Below are positions 19,546 to 28,984 of a stretch of 64,000 nt of DNA, piece after piece. Below the pieces are notes generated by a model. That model did not search any database. It was not told the DNA's origin and worked only from the letters and a program-made list of their open reading frames with translations. The DNA comes from Thraustochytrium sp. TN22 (Eukaryota; Sar; Bigyra; Thraustochytrida; Thraustochytriidae): contig JABLUY010000141.1 in the NCBI GenBank assembly GCA_013306675.1, positions 34,559 to 98,558 on the forward strand, given 5' to 3'. The stretch's first letter is position 1; the number at the start of each line of letters is the position of its first letter. The position numbers were made by a program, and so were the translations under genes.

Positions 19546-20538
19546 GTGCTGAGCTCGCACTTCCGGCTGTGGCGCGCCATGCGCAAGCTTGTCGCTCTGA
19601 AGGGGCCCATGCGGCCCGTGCATGTCATCAAGTGCTTACCGCAGGAGCTATACAACGTCGCAAAGGGCGGCGTCGACGGAAGCACACAGTACGTGGAGCA
19701 GATCACCAACACGCAGTGCATGAATCTGAGCTGCGACCAGAACATCGCGTTGCGCACGTACAAGCAGCTCGTTGTCAACGCCATCGTGGTCTACCGCTAC
19801 TTACAGGCTGCGAGGAAGAGCAACCTCGAAGACAGCGACGGGCTAAAGGCCCTCCGCGACAAGGTGAACCGCTCTGAAGCGCTCAGCACTGTCTCGTTCC
19901 GCCTCACTGTCGACATGGTCCGTCACGTCTACAGGAGCAGGCAGCTCGATACGGCGCAGGTGGAGTTCAACATGCAGCCAAGCATGCCCAAGCCCACTGG
20001 GCTCACCAGGGAAGCGGCGAGGGACCTCGTGACCGCCGGTAAGCGCAAGCGAACCCCCGAGTTGCAGAAGTTCTTCAACCACGGCCAAGCCCGCGACATC
20101 CGCCTCGATGCCGCACTGCAACATGACTCAGAGGCAGCGGGAAAGGCATCCTTCAACGCCAACAACAAGAGGATTCCCGCCAAGCGGCTCTGCGTCATCT
20201 GCGGCAAGCAAACGCACCGTCGTTGCACCATCTGCGGTGTGCCTCTGCACGTGTTCATGAGAAAGAATGAACGCACAACCTGCTTTTCCAAGTGGCACAC
20301 GCGCGTGCGCGTCGAGCCTCACGAAGGCTTCAAGAAGCGCAAGACAAACGTCAACGGAACACCTTCGCCCATTTGCCTCGATCATGTCGATTCGAGCAGC
20401 GCCAGTGCCTCGTCCGGTACCCCTACAGCGCAGAGCAGGAACGACCACGTAGCCCAAGCCAGCTACACCGACACCCCATCAAGCCATAGTTCAAGATCCT
20501 CTCGCAGCAGCCTCAGCACGAGTCCATCGTGCCCTTGA
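19546..20538 (+). CDS. piggyBac-like transposase C-terminal region with Cys finger (copy A)
   Basis: A 330-codon open frame; the first ATG is at 19579 and upstream codons are in frame without an ATG, so it probably continues an interrupted protein. It contains NVAKGGVDGSTQYVEQ, resembling the third catalytic block of DDE_Tnp_1_7/piggyBac transposases, then YKQLVVNAIVVYRYLQ. Near the C-terminus a zinc-finger-like cluster follows (RLCVICGKQTHRRCTICGVP, then CFSKWH), as in many piggyBac proteins, and a Ser-rich tail. The two upstream catalytic aspartates of the DDE core were not found; the YqaJ-like segment sits where they would be expected. It is probably not an active transposase by itself. 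Confidence 0.6.
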   Translation: MLSSHFRLWRAMRKLVALKGPMRPVHVIKCLPQELYNVAKGGVDGSTQYVEQITNTQCMNLSCDQNIALRTYKQLVVNAIVVYRYLQAARKSNLEDSDGLKALRDKVNRSEALSTVSFRLTVDMVRHVYRSRQLDTAQVEFNMQPSMPKPTGLTREAARDLVTAGKRKRTPELQKFFNHGQARDIRLDAALQHDSEAAGKASFNANNKRIPAKRLCVICGKQTHRRCTICGVPLHVFMRKNERTTCFSKWHTRVRVEPHEGFKKRKTNVNGTPSPICLDHVDSSSASASSGTPTAQSRNDHVAQASYTDTPSSHSSRSSRSSLSTSPSCP

Positions 20539-20748
20539 TGCAGCCCAAGTTGGCCTCAGCATCCGCACAGGCCAGTCGGAAGTGACCAACACTTTACGCT
20601 TCCATACAAACCCAGTAGTTGAAAGTTCCAAAAATGATTAGAATCATGATAGCAACAGGTCAGTCGAGCGCAAGCAGGAGAGCCGATTTACTAGGGATAA
20701 TATGGCTATCCTGATTAAACTCCGTCTAGGGCGATGGGATTGGGATAT

Positions 20749-21010
20749 TTTCTTTCGACTTCGATGGATCATGAATGACCAGCCAGGCGCTTGCTGTCCT
20801 TGGGTGGTCTTGCGTGATAGCAGTCTTGCGTGATCGCGCGCGCTCTGTCACCTGACGGAGAGCAGGCATGCCCGTGCGAGCGCTGATTTGACTTGACAGA
20901 GAGGCAGTTCTCCTTCGTTGAGACGACCAGGCAGACCTGCAACGGCGTGCGCGTGAACCTTTTCAAGACCAAGACTCAGGCGACCGGACCGCGCGCCGCG
21001 CGCGGGCGCG
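20749..21010. other. Spacer between transposon A and RNF121
   Basis: About 260 bases between the right target duplication of transposon A and the RNF121 start. No gene. Contains a short direct repeat CTTGCGTGAT (20809-20818 and 20824-20833). Confidence 0.4.
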
Positions 21011-22018
21011 ATGGACAGCGCGGCGGCGCACGAGGCGGGCCTTGGAGACATGGACGAGGAGGACTCCGACTTCGTGGTGGTGACGGCGGACGGGCATGAG
21101 CTGACGCCGGAGGAGCTGGACGCCCGGCAGGCATCGGCGTACGCCTTCCTGGCCGGCGTGCTCCTGCTGCAGGCAGGAGTGGTGCTGCTGCGCGTCAAGT
21201 TCCCGAAGCGGTTCCAGATGGCCACGCTCGTGTTTCTGTGGCTCTACCCGCTGGTGGTGCTGTACAGGGACGTAGACTTCGTGTCGGTACTCTTGGTGAC
21301 CTTGTGGGCAGCGTGGTCGGCACGCACAGCGCAGCTGCTGCGGCTGGCGCGCGCAAAACGGCTGGCCCCTGACACGGCGGAGCGCGTGTACTCATGGTTT
21401 TTGTGGACGCACTCGGTTTGCTACGTGGCCGGCATGGGCTCGGTGTACAGCTTTCTGTTCTTGCCGGCATTTAGCTTCGCCGTGCTCTTCTTCTCGCTGT
21501 ACTTTGCGGTGCTGGGCCGCGACCTGGCGGAAATCGCCACGGATAACATCTCCAGCACAGTGGGCTACGTCAAGTACGAGCACCCGCCGCAGAACTTGTG
21601 CGCGCTCTGCGACAATGAACTGCAGCCGCTGCTGGAGATGATGTCGAGCGACAGCGACGAGTCGCGCGAGCGCCTCAAGCGCAAGGTCTTCAAGCTGCCC
21701 TGCGGCCACGAATTTCACGAGCACTGTCTGCGCGGCTGGGCTATCGTCGGCAAGAAGGATACCTGCGCGCTCTGTTCAGAAAAGGTGGATCTCAAGACGC
21801 TCATTCCGGAGGTGCCGTGGAATTCGCGGCGCGTCTCGGTCCTCTGGATCCGCCTGCTCGGCGTGCTGCGCTTCCTGGTTGTCTGGCACCCGCTCGTGGT
21901 GAACCTGGATCTTTTCTTGCTGCGCGTCTTCCACTTTGCGCCTTTGCTAGACAAACCTGTGCACATCGAACATCGCCACGGGCACGACCACCACGGTCAC
22001 GCGGAGGCTGCCTCGTGA
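21011..22018 (+). CDS. RNF121: RNF121/RNF175-type RING E3 ubiquitin ligase
   Basis: The protein has 335 aa. A short acidic N-terminus is followed by about five membrane segments (residues ~40-180) and a RING domain (~195-265). The RING begins CALCDNEL and continues KLPCGHEFHEHCLRGWAIVG and KKDTCALCSEKVDL, followed by another hydrophobic stretch (VLRFLVVWHPLVV). The block RGWxIVGKKxTCxxCxEKVDL is diagnostic of RNF121/RNF175, ER/Golgi ubiquitin ligases acting in quality control of membrane proteins. A ~25-residue charged insert separates the first two Cys from the rest. The His-rich C-terminus (IEHRHGHDHHGH) could bind metal. It is convergent with the MMPL gene (145 bp). Confidence 0.92.
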   Translation: MDSAAAHEAGLGDMDEEDSDFVVVTADGHELTPEELDARQASAYAFLAGVLLLQAGVVLLRVKFPKRFQMATLVFLWLYPLVVLYRDVDFVSVLLVTLWAAWSARTAQLLRLARAKRLAPDTAERVYSWFLWTHSVCYVAGMGSVYSFLFLPAFSFAVLFFSLYFAVLGRDLAEIATDNISSTVGYVKYEHPPQNLCALCDNELQPLLEMMSSDSDESRERLKRKVFKLPCGHEFHEHCLRGWAIVGKKDTCALCSEKVDLKTLIPEVPWNSRRVSVLWIRLLGVLRFLVVWHPLVVNLDLFLLRVFHFAPLLDKPVHIEHRHGHDHHGHAEAAS

Positions 22019-22163
22019 GTAAGATGCGCTGTGCTTGTGCTTTGACACCATAGGTAGCTAGCTAGAAGGCCTAAGATTGACTTTCTCCTTGTGTACGACC
22101 CCTTTGGAACGCCTGCTCACCCAAACCAGAAAGGCTTGCTGCTCACCTTGTTTTATAACTTAG

Positions 22164-25100
22164 TTAGTAGCTTGAGCCATGATCCACGTCGCTGTGGCGG
22201 CCAAAGTCGGCGCCGTCGCCGTTCCCCGCCTCTTCTTCCTCATCGCTCTCGGCCAGACTGTAGTACAGCGTGGCCGGACGCATGGGCCACCAATTCTTCT
22301 CGTCGAGGACGACCATGATGGCGGGCATGAGGATGGTGCGAATCACAAAGGTGTCGGCGAGCACAGAGACAACGAGGAAGAAGCTGAGCTGATTGAGCGC
22401 CGAGTTGCTCGACAGCGAGAGGCCAGCGAAGGCAAAGGTCATGATGATGCCGGCGGCCGTGATGATGGCGCCCGTCTGGCCGTTTCCGCAGATGATGGAG
22501 TCGCGGGTCGTGAAGCCCACGGAGCGGTAGTGGTGCACGGCGTCGACGCCAAAGACGGTGTAGTCCGTGGACAGGCCGCTGCTGATGACGGCGCTGAGCG
22601 CCGGGACAATCCAGACGAGCGCGTCGCCGATCGGGTTGCGCAGGGCGCGCAGGCCGAGGAACTCGAGCATGCCGCGCTCGTAGGTGAGCACGCCGAGCGC
22701 GTAGACGAGAATGAGCGTGAGGGCGATGGTGAAGATGGCCGTGGCTGGGATGGCCACGCTGCGGTAGGAGAGGCCCAGGATGAGCAGGACGGCGACCGAG
22801 AGGATGGCCAGCACGCGCGGGAAGAGCTCGAAGACCTTGTTGACCGTGTCGTGGCCTGGCACGTCGCCGCCGCTCAGGTAGTAGCGGTAGCCGTCACGCT
22901 CCGCCTGCGCGTTGAGCGCGTCGCGGACGGCGTCGAGCCATTCGACGCCGTCCTGGCTGTACGGGTCAATGCGCAAGTTCAGCATGATGCACATGGCGCG
23001 CGGGAAGAGGCGGCGGCCGTGCGCGGACTCGACGAGCTGCAATGTAACACTGGGGCAGTCCGGCATGGGCGCGCGCGTGGAGGACTCCAGGAGGGCGCGC
23101 GCCTCCCGTAGCTGCTGCGGCTGCTGGGGCGGCTTGGTGCGCGGGAATGGGTGCTCCACGCACTTGTCCAGCAAGCAGGCGCCGAGGTCGTGCGTCGCGT
23201 TGCTGGGCCGGTGCAGGCGGGTCGTACAGCGCGCCAGGCACGCAGCCTCCGCGACGGGGCCCTTCTCGTGCAGACAGGCGTCGAAGCATTGCAGGTCCGC
23301 TGCGCAGGTCTCGTCACGCGCGCAGTCCCGCAGCGCCTGCTCGCAGCGGGAGTGTGCGCATACGCTGAAGAGCGCCGGGATGTGCGCCAGGTCGTCCACC
23401 AGGCAGCCGGCCACGGAGAGCTGCTCATGGCGGCGCGCGCGCGGCGGCGCTGGCAGCAGCGACACGTTGGCCCCGCCCAGCATCATAGGCGACGAGACGC
23501 CGACAGGCAGGAGCGCCACCGGCTTGTCGTCGCCATAGTCGAGGTTCATGATCACGCCGTAGAGCACCTCCTGGATGTGCGAGAAGAACTTGTCGCTCAG
23601 CACGAAGGTGTTCTGGTCCGGCTCGATGACCAGCTCGTACGGAGCGAGGCGGCCGCCACCAAAGAGCTTCTCCATCGCGATGGCCGTCTTGGTGGCCTCG
23701 GAAGAGAGCGGCGTGAAGAGCTTGAAGTCCTCGCTGTGGTGAAAGGACACGCTTGTGGGCGCCAACGGCAGGATGGCGGCGCACACCAGCGCGATGGCCG
23801 CCAACGCGCGCAGAGGCGTGCCGTAGATGCGTTCGCCGCAGGAGAACCAGGCGGAGGAGCGCCGCAGGAAGCGGATCTCCGCGACCGGGTCGACGAGGCC
23901 AAAGACTGGGCTCGAAATTTGGCCCACGTCGCCGTCCGGGCGCAGCGACGGCGTGCGGCCCGCATCGGACGCCGGCGTGGCGAAGCGCGACAGCGGCGAC
24001 CGCATGCCGTCGCGCAGCGAGCCGCCCATTCCCGTCGGCAGGCTGTCGCGCCGCGAGTTGGTGCTGTCGTGGCGCGCCAGCAAGCCCCGGGTGTCGACGC
24101 CCAGCGCAGTCTCGGCCGAGGCGACCCCCGCCTCCTCACCCAGGCTGTCCGCAGCGCCGCGCGGGCCCTCCGAGGCGGCCTCGCCCTGCGGGCCGACACG
24201 TGGCGGCGCCCGGCAGCAGCCGCAGGCGCCTCGGCACCCAAAGGACTCAAAGTCTGTGAAGAACTCACCGAAGGTGAGCAGGAGCGCGGGCGTGAGCGAG
24301 ATGTTCACCAAGAAGGCCACCACGACCGTGAGGCCGGAGCCCAGCCCGATTGTGGATAGTAGCGTAACTGGAAAGAAGAGCAGGCCGAACCAGCAGATGG
24401 CGATGGTGGCGCCGCTCACCATGATGGTGTGGCCGGCGGTGTCGGTCATGATGACGACCGCCTCGAAGATGGGCGCACCGCGCAGCACCTCACGCCGGAA
24501 GGCGCTGAGCAAAAAGAGCGAGTAGTCGATCGAAAAGGCCACGGCCACGGACATCATGGTGCTGGGCGCGATGGCGATCACCGTCGTGGACACCGCGATC
24601 GGGTACATGATGGTGAAGGACACGGCGATGGAGAGCACCATGCTGACGATCGGGATGACGAGCAGGCGCACGGACCGCAGCATGTAGGCCAGTACGGCCA
24701 GTGCCAGCGGGAAGGACATGCTGTCCATGTGGATCATGTCCTCCTCCGTGCCCTGCTGCATATCGCGCACGAAAGGCAGCATGCCGGTGGAGCTCGTGGC
24801 CACGCGCGACGCGCCCAGGTACTTGCTGTGCAGGCGGTCGATCTCCACATCGAGCCAGTTGCAGAAGCGTTGGCCCTCCATGCTGCCCTGCTCCAACCCG
24901 CTCTTGAGATGCAGCGTGGCGATCATGGCCGTGGCATGCTCCGGGTGCGTCGAGTTGTCCAGGAGCAGGCTGGCCAGCGTCATGGCGTCCAAGGACCGCA
25001 GCAAGAAGTAGTTGACTGCCTCAAACTCCGTCTCCGGCTCGGCCACCTCATGGCCCCAGGCGATGGCGCGCGCCGAGATCTCCTCCACAAAGCGTTGTAG

Positions 25101-25464
25101 GCCGGGTATCTCGAGCACGGGCGAGCCGTCCAGCGTGCGCACCAGCACGATGGTGTCGGCATCGTGCGACATGCCAGGGAACTCCGCCTTGAGCTTCTCT
25201 TGCGCGCGCGCGCCCATGGTCCCAGGTGGCGGCTCGAAGACCAGTAGCACAACCTCGAGAAACTGCGGCGCAAAGACCCCGCCCAGCACTAGCATGCACG
25301 CCCAGAACGCGATGACCCACTTGCGTAGCCGCTGCAGCCCGCGCACGTATGCACGCGAGAGGTTCGCCTCGTTGGCCCCGGCCCCGGCCTCATTCTCGTC
25401 CAGTAGCAGCCGCGATGTCTGAAGCAGGTGGTCCGCCCCGAACCCGATGCCCACGCCATCGTCC

Positions 25465-25506
<42 letters not shown>

Positions 25507-25547
25507 GTCGTCGTCTGTGCACTCGTCTGTGCGTCCACGGGCGCCAT
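22164..25547 (-). CDS. MMPL/RND-family transporter with Cys-rich lumenal insert
   Basis: The protein has 1,127 aa from an ATG in strong context (GCGCCATGG). Two RND-type halves are visible. Half one has TM1 at ~76-104, an extracytosolic loop, then TMs ~275-440 including MMSVAVAFSIDYSLFLLSAF. After a ~120-residue cytosolic linker, half two has a TM at ~575-600, a large loop, then TMs ~905-1085 with SGLSTDYTVFGVDAVHHYRS and LADTFVIRTILMPAIMVVL followed by NWWPMR. The last block is characteristic of MMPL proteins. The FSIDY/LSTDY aspartates fit the proton-relay position of RND pumps. The second loop contains a cysteine-rich segment (~714-796) absent from ordinary MMPL proteins. The N-terminus has 13 Gln. 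MMPL proteins export lipids in actinobacteria; the eukaryotic substrate is unknown. Confidence 0.85.
25467..25506. repeat. (CTG)13 microsatellite coding for poly-Gln in the MMPL gene
   Basis: A pure trinucleotide run near the start codon, read as CAG (Gln) on the minus strand. Confidence 0.9.
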
Positions 25548-27406
25548 GGTGGCTCAGCGAGGCCTCGAGCGAGGCCTCGAGCGTGGCTTCGAGCACAAGC
25601 TCGAACCGGAAGTTCCTCACAACGACTCGGATCTTATTCGCGGCAGCGTCTCGTCGTGGCTCGTCGAGCCAGGCTCGTCGTGTACGTACTGGGCGACGAC
25701 GATGGATGCCCGTCCACCTGGAGTCCTCGATCACGCCTCGACCTCACCGCGCACGACGCGGGGGCGGCGGGCGCGGAGCTGCCGCAGCGCGGCGGGCCGC
25801 GTCGCCTCCCCTCGAACCGCGGCGCCGCCTCTCGCGCGTGCGGCGGCGAGGTATGCGGACTGGAGGCCGCCACAGTGCAAGCAAGGTGCTCGCCTATGTG
25901 CGCCACGGGTCTCCAGCCTAAGCTCTCGCCTCGCATCCAAAGAATGCGAGCGCGACGATTGCGCGGCGCAAAGCACAAGCTTGCACGCAAGCGAGCACAC
26001 GCGCCACAGCACGCGGCAAAAATCGACCGCAGAGGGGCTGTCAGGTCTCGTGCCGGCCCTGATTGCGCTGGTCGACGCCTTCGAGGTGCTCCCGAGCGGC
26101 TTGGACAACGGCGACGACTCGGAGACTGTGAGCAAGCAAGACGTGCAGCATCAGCTGCATCACATCAAGACCGAGGCTCGGTTGAATGCATGTGTACCTG
26201 CTTGCCTGGGTGTCAGAGCGCCTCTCTCGGCTCAGCTGTGCGACGAGTCAGGTCACGGTTGGCGGAGCAGCTTGTACGATGCGAAGACCTCCTCTTTAGG
26301 GCCGGCCGCGTCCGAGTCCGCTTGCGCGGTACTGCACTCACTGGCTGACCGGGACCATAAGGTACGGCCAGCAGCAAGCCTTGCACGCAAAACCTGGGGT
26401 CAAGCGGAGCTTGGCACGATGGCACGACTCGGACTCGGATGGGAGTCTACACCTTACGCGGAACGATATTGGCCTCATGGCGCCTCATGGCGCTCGTACT
26501 TCAAGTCGTTAACGTGCGCACAGCGACGGCAGAACCATAAACTTCCCGTGCTGCGTGCTGCCGTCACCGCTGCTGCGTGCCGCTGCTGCAGCGCGCAGGA
26601 CCACAAGGCTTCACAAGCTGTCGACGTCCCCTCGGCCACTTCGCCACCATCGAAACGACAGCATCAAATCAAACCGATGCTTTGGACCCGGAAGCCAAAA
26701 ACCCGCGCTCTTTCATCACAGTCTCTGCACTGCACCGACTTCAAGTCTGATCGCTCGCGCCACGCGCCAGGCACAGGCTCGCGCGCGCCCGTGGCGCGCG
26801 CCCTCCTCCTCCCTCCCTCCCTCTCTCGCTCCCTCCGAGTCGCCGTTCACGGCGGTCTAGACGCTCGTGCTCCGTCTCGTTCGCCCCTCGCGCTCCCGCA
26901 GCGCCCCCCCGCGCACTGGCCGCGGCCCAGCTTCGGCGCAGCCCTGCTGCGGTAGGCGCGAACAGCGTCCGAACACGGCGCGCCCCCTGATGCGGGGCCC
27001 GCGCCACTGGCGGCAAGGCGCCCGCAGCCCTCCTCACCACTGGCGCCACGCGCCGCGGGTTTGCGGCCGAAAGAGCGGCAAAACGCGAGCAGGGCGGAGG
27101 CGGGCAAAGCCTGAGGACCAAATTCGAAAGCGAGCGCGCGCCAGGCCGACTCCGCCGCGCCCGCCGCCCGCGCGCGCGCGCCGCTCGCCCCGCCCCCCCC
27201 GCCCCCCGCGCGCGCCTGCTCGCCTGCCGCCGCGCGGCGCCGCGCAGCCCCGCGGCAGAACCGAGCGGGCGGCGAGGAGCGGGTCTCCGGGCTCGGGGCG
27301 AGGCTCGCCTTGCTCTCTACGCAGCTCAGCTGTTGCTGGGAAAGGACGGGGAGCACGACAAGGGCGCGGCCGAGGCGTACGAGCAGCGCAGCGCGGGACT
27401 GGGAAG
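25548..27406. other. Divergent intergenic region, MMPL / 154-aa gene
   Basis: 1.86 kb. A plus-strand frame stays open from inside the MMPL gene to 26955 but starts antisense to it. Only a short part (~26030-26190: GLSGLVPALIALVDAFEVLP) looks protein-like, and no domain or start supports it. Otherwise only GC-rich tracts are seen (C-run 27192-27214). Confidence 0.45.
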
Positions 27407-27871
27407 ATGGCGTGCTACCTGACGTTCGACGTGGCGAACCTGGGCACGCTGCACTCGACGTGGAGCGAGACGCCGGTGGAGGGCGCGCTGGCTGTGCTGA
27501 CGCCGGAGCGGCCGGTGCCCAAGTTCAAGTTCCGGCAGAACGGCGGGCGGTCGGAGGTGATCCGCAAGATCCGCGACGATAAGCGCATGCTCAACCGCGG
27601 CTGGTGCGACTTTATCAAGAGCGGCCGCGACATCAAGGCCACCTTCGAGCTGCTCGACCGCAGCCCTGAGGCTGCGCAGATCCGCGTCACCTTCAACTGC
27701 TTTGGCGACGTGGTGCCCGTGAGCGAGGATGACAGCTACCTGGTCTACGACTACAGTGCCGTCGTCGTCACGCACCGCGACAACGACGCCTTCAACAGTG
27801 TCAAGACCATGAACAACGCCCAGTTCCTCGACATTGGCCTGCGCGAGGGCTACTCGCTCAGCCTCGCCTAA
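27407..27871 (+). CDS. Small hypothetical protein (154 aa)
   Basis: ATG 27407 (context GGGAAGATGG). The protein is compact, without signal peptide, membrane segment or low complexity, and probably beta-rich: MACYLTFDVANLGTLHSTWS, then PKFKFRQNGGRSEVIRKIRD, QIRVTFNCFGDVVPVSEDDS and a C-terminal GLREGYSLSLA. Codon use is strongly GC-ending and typical of expressed genes here, unlike the flanking DNA. I do not recognise the family. The basic cluster around residues 40-60 could bind nucleic acid or phosphate, but that is a guess. The upstream frame is open without coding character, so the first in-frame ATG that gives sensible protein was chosen. Confidence 0.7.
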   Translation: MACYLTFDVANLGTLHSTWSETPVEGALAVLTPERPVPKFKFRQNGGRSEVIRKIRDDKRMLNRGWCDFIKSGRDIKATFELLDRSPEAAQIRVTFNCFGDVVPVSEDDSYLVYDYSAVVVTHRDNDAFNSVKTMNNAQFLDIGLREGYSLSLA

Positions 27872-28809
27872 GCGTAGGAGCTGGCCGTGGTCGCCTTACC
27901 GGCGATGATGCTGGTTGTGGGTGCGTGTGGGCAAGGCAAGCCCACGTTTCATGCCGCCCTGCCGGTGCTGCGGCGCACCACGGCCCCGTCCTCTTTTGAC
28001 TCGACAATCTTGTTTCCGCTTGCCCATGTTCTGCGCCCGCGCGCCGGTCGCGCCGGCCCAGGTTGAGGCCCTTGCGTCGGCACGCCTGCCGTCGCTGCAC
28101 TCATGAGATAGCAAATCCATCAAATGATCATGCTGACGATGTTTTCCCAGTTCTATCTCTTTTTACACACAAGACATGGGCGAAGCGGAACATTGCAATG
28201 GCTCTGCTCTTTTCTCTCTTGTCTCACCTCAGGCTGCGCCACTCGCACCCGCACCAACGAGCCGTGAAGCGGCACGCAGACGACCACTCCAACTTTCAAC
28301 CGATGCCTACAGCGACACCTCCCAACTGCCAGTGCCCGGGTAGCCATGGCCAGCCTCCTCTCTCAGAAGCTCAAACAGTCAGGCAGCGACGCCATGTGAA
28401 CGAGCTGGGACCCTTTGAGTGGACAGACAGTTCACGAGCATTTTGACGAGCGGAAAGGGCCGTTTCGAAGTGTGTACCCGTCCTCGACAAGGCTCGCTTT
28501 TGGAGTCGGGTGCTTCGTGCCGACTCTCGGTTGGCATCTTCCCTCTCTGCCACCAGCCACAGCGCAAGTCTTGCGTGGAGCCATTGCAGTCCGTTGTGGC
28601 ACCACAAACTTGCGCGCTGCGGTAGGCGCCGCGGCAGGCGCGAATCCGGCCTTTTCCGCAGTGTGGCGCACAGCGTTGGCGTGACGCGGCGCGCCGGCGG
28701 CGGCACGGGCAGAACACGACAGGACGCTCTCGACGCAAGCTTGCGAAGCAAATCAGGCTCCTGGCTTGCCTGATCGCTTGCGCCCCCCTCGCGCACGCGC
28801 GCGTGTGGC

Positions 28810-28840
<31 letters not shown>

Positions 28841-28984
28841 TGGGGGACTCGAGTCCGCTGTTGCGCGGTGCGCGGCACAGCTCGCGAGGAGGAACTCGCG
28901 CGCGGATGGGGGCGACGACATCTTCTTGCTAACGTACAAGGTCTCCAGATCTCCGGCTTGAAGCGGGAGGAAGAGCAGTAAACG
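27872..28984. other. Intergenic region upstream of the K+ channel gene
   Basis: 1.1 kb without a supported gene, moderately GC-rich, with a (GTGC)n microsatellite at 28810-28842. Confidence 0.5.
28810..28842. repeat. (GTGC)n microsatellite
   Basis: About eight uninterrupted tetramers ~150 bases upstream of the K+ channel start codon. Confidence 0.9.

Larger units (their letters stand above)
18408..20744 (+). mobile_element. Transposon copy A (2,337 bp, piggyBac-like ends/YqaJ composite)
   Basis: This is one of four near-identical copies of exactly 2,337 bp, all in the same orientation. The ends are CCCAATC...GATTGGG (7-bp perfect, ~14-bp imperfect inverted repeats). It is flanked by ATAT on both sides (18404-18407 and 20745-20748), a 4-bp target-site duplication. 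It carries a composite coding region: an acidic N-terminal stretch, a YqaJ-like nuclease and a piggyBac-like C-terminal block, in three different frames. It lies between the PHD gene and RNF121. I call it piggyBac-like from the GGVD block, the C-terminal Cys cluster and the 4-bp duplication; the target is not TTAA, so the exact superfamily is open. Confidence 0.9.

Noticed and set aside
18672-19877. 401-codon frame in transposon A (also in B, C, D) as a complete protein
   Set aside because: Only ~95 of its codons (the second half of the YqaJ-like fold) are protein-like. The rest reads out of phase through the acidic and GGVD regions.
25447-26955. Plus-strand frame open for 502 codons
   Set aside because: It starts antisense to the MMPL N-terminus and its poly-Gln tract, has no domain, and is mostly Ser/Arg/Ala-rich. 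Only ~50 codons look protein-like.
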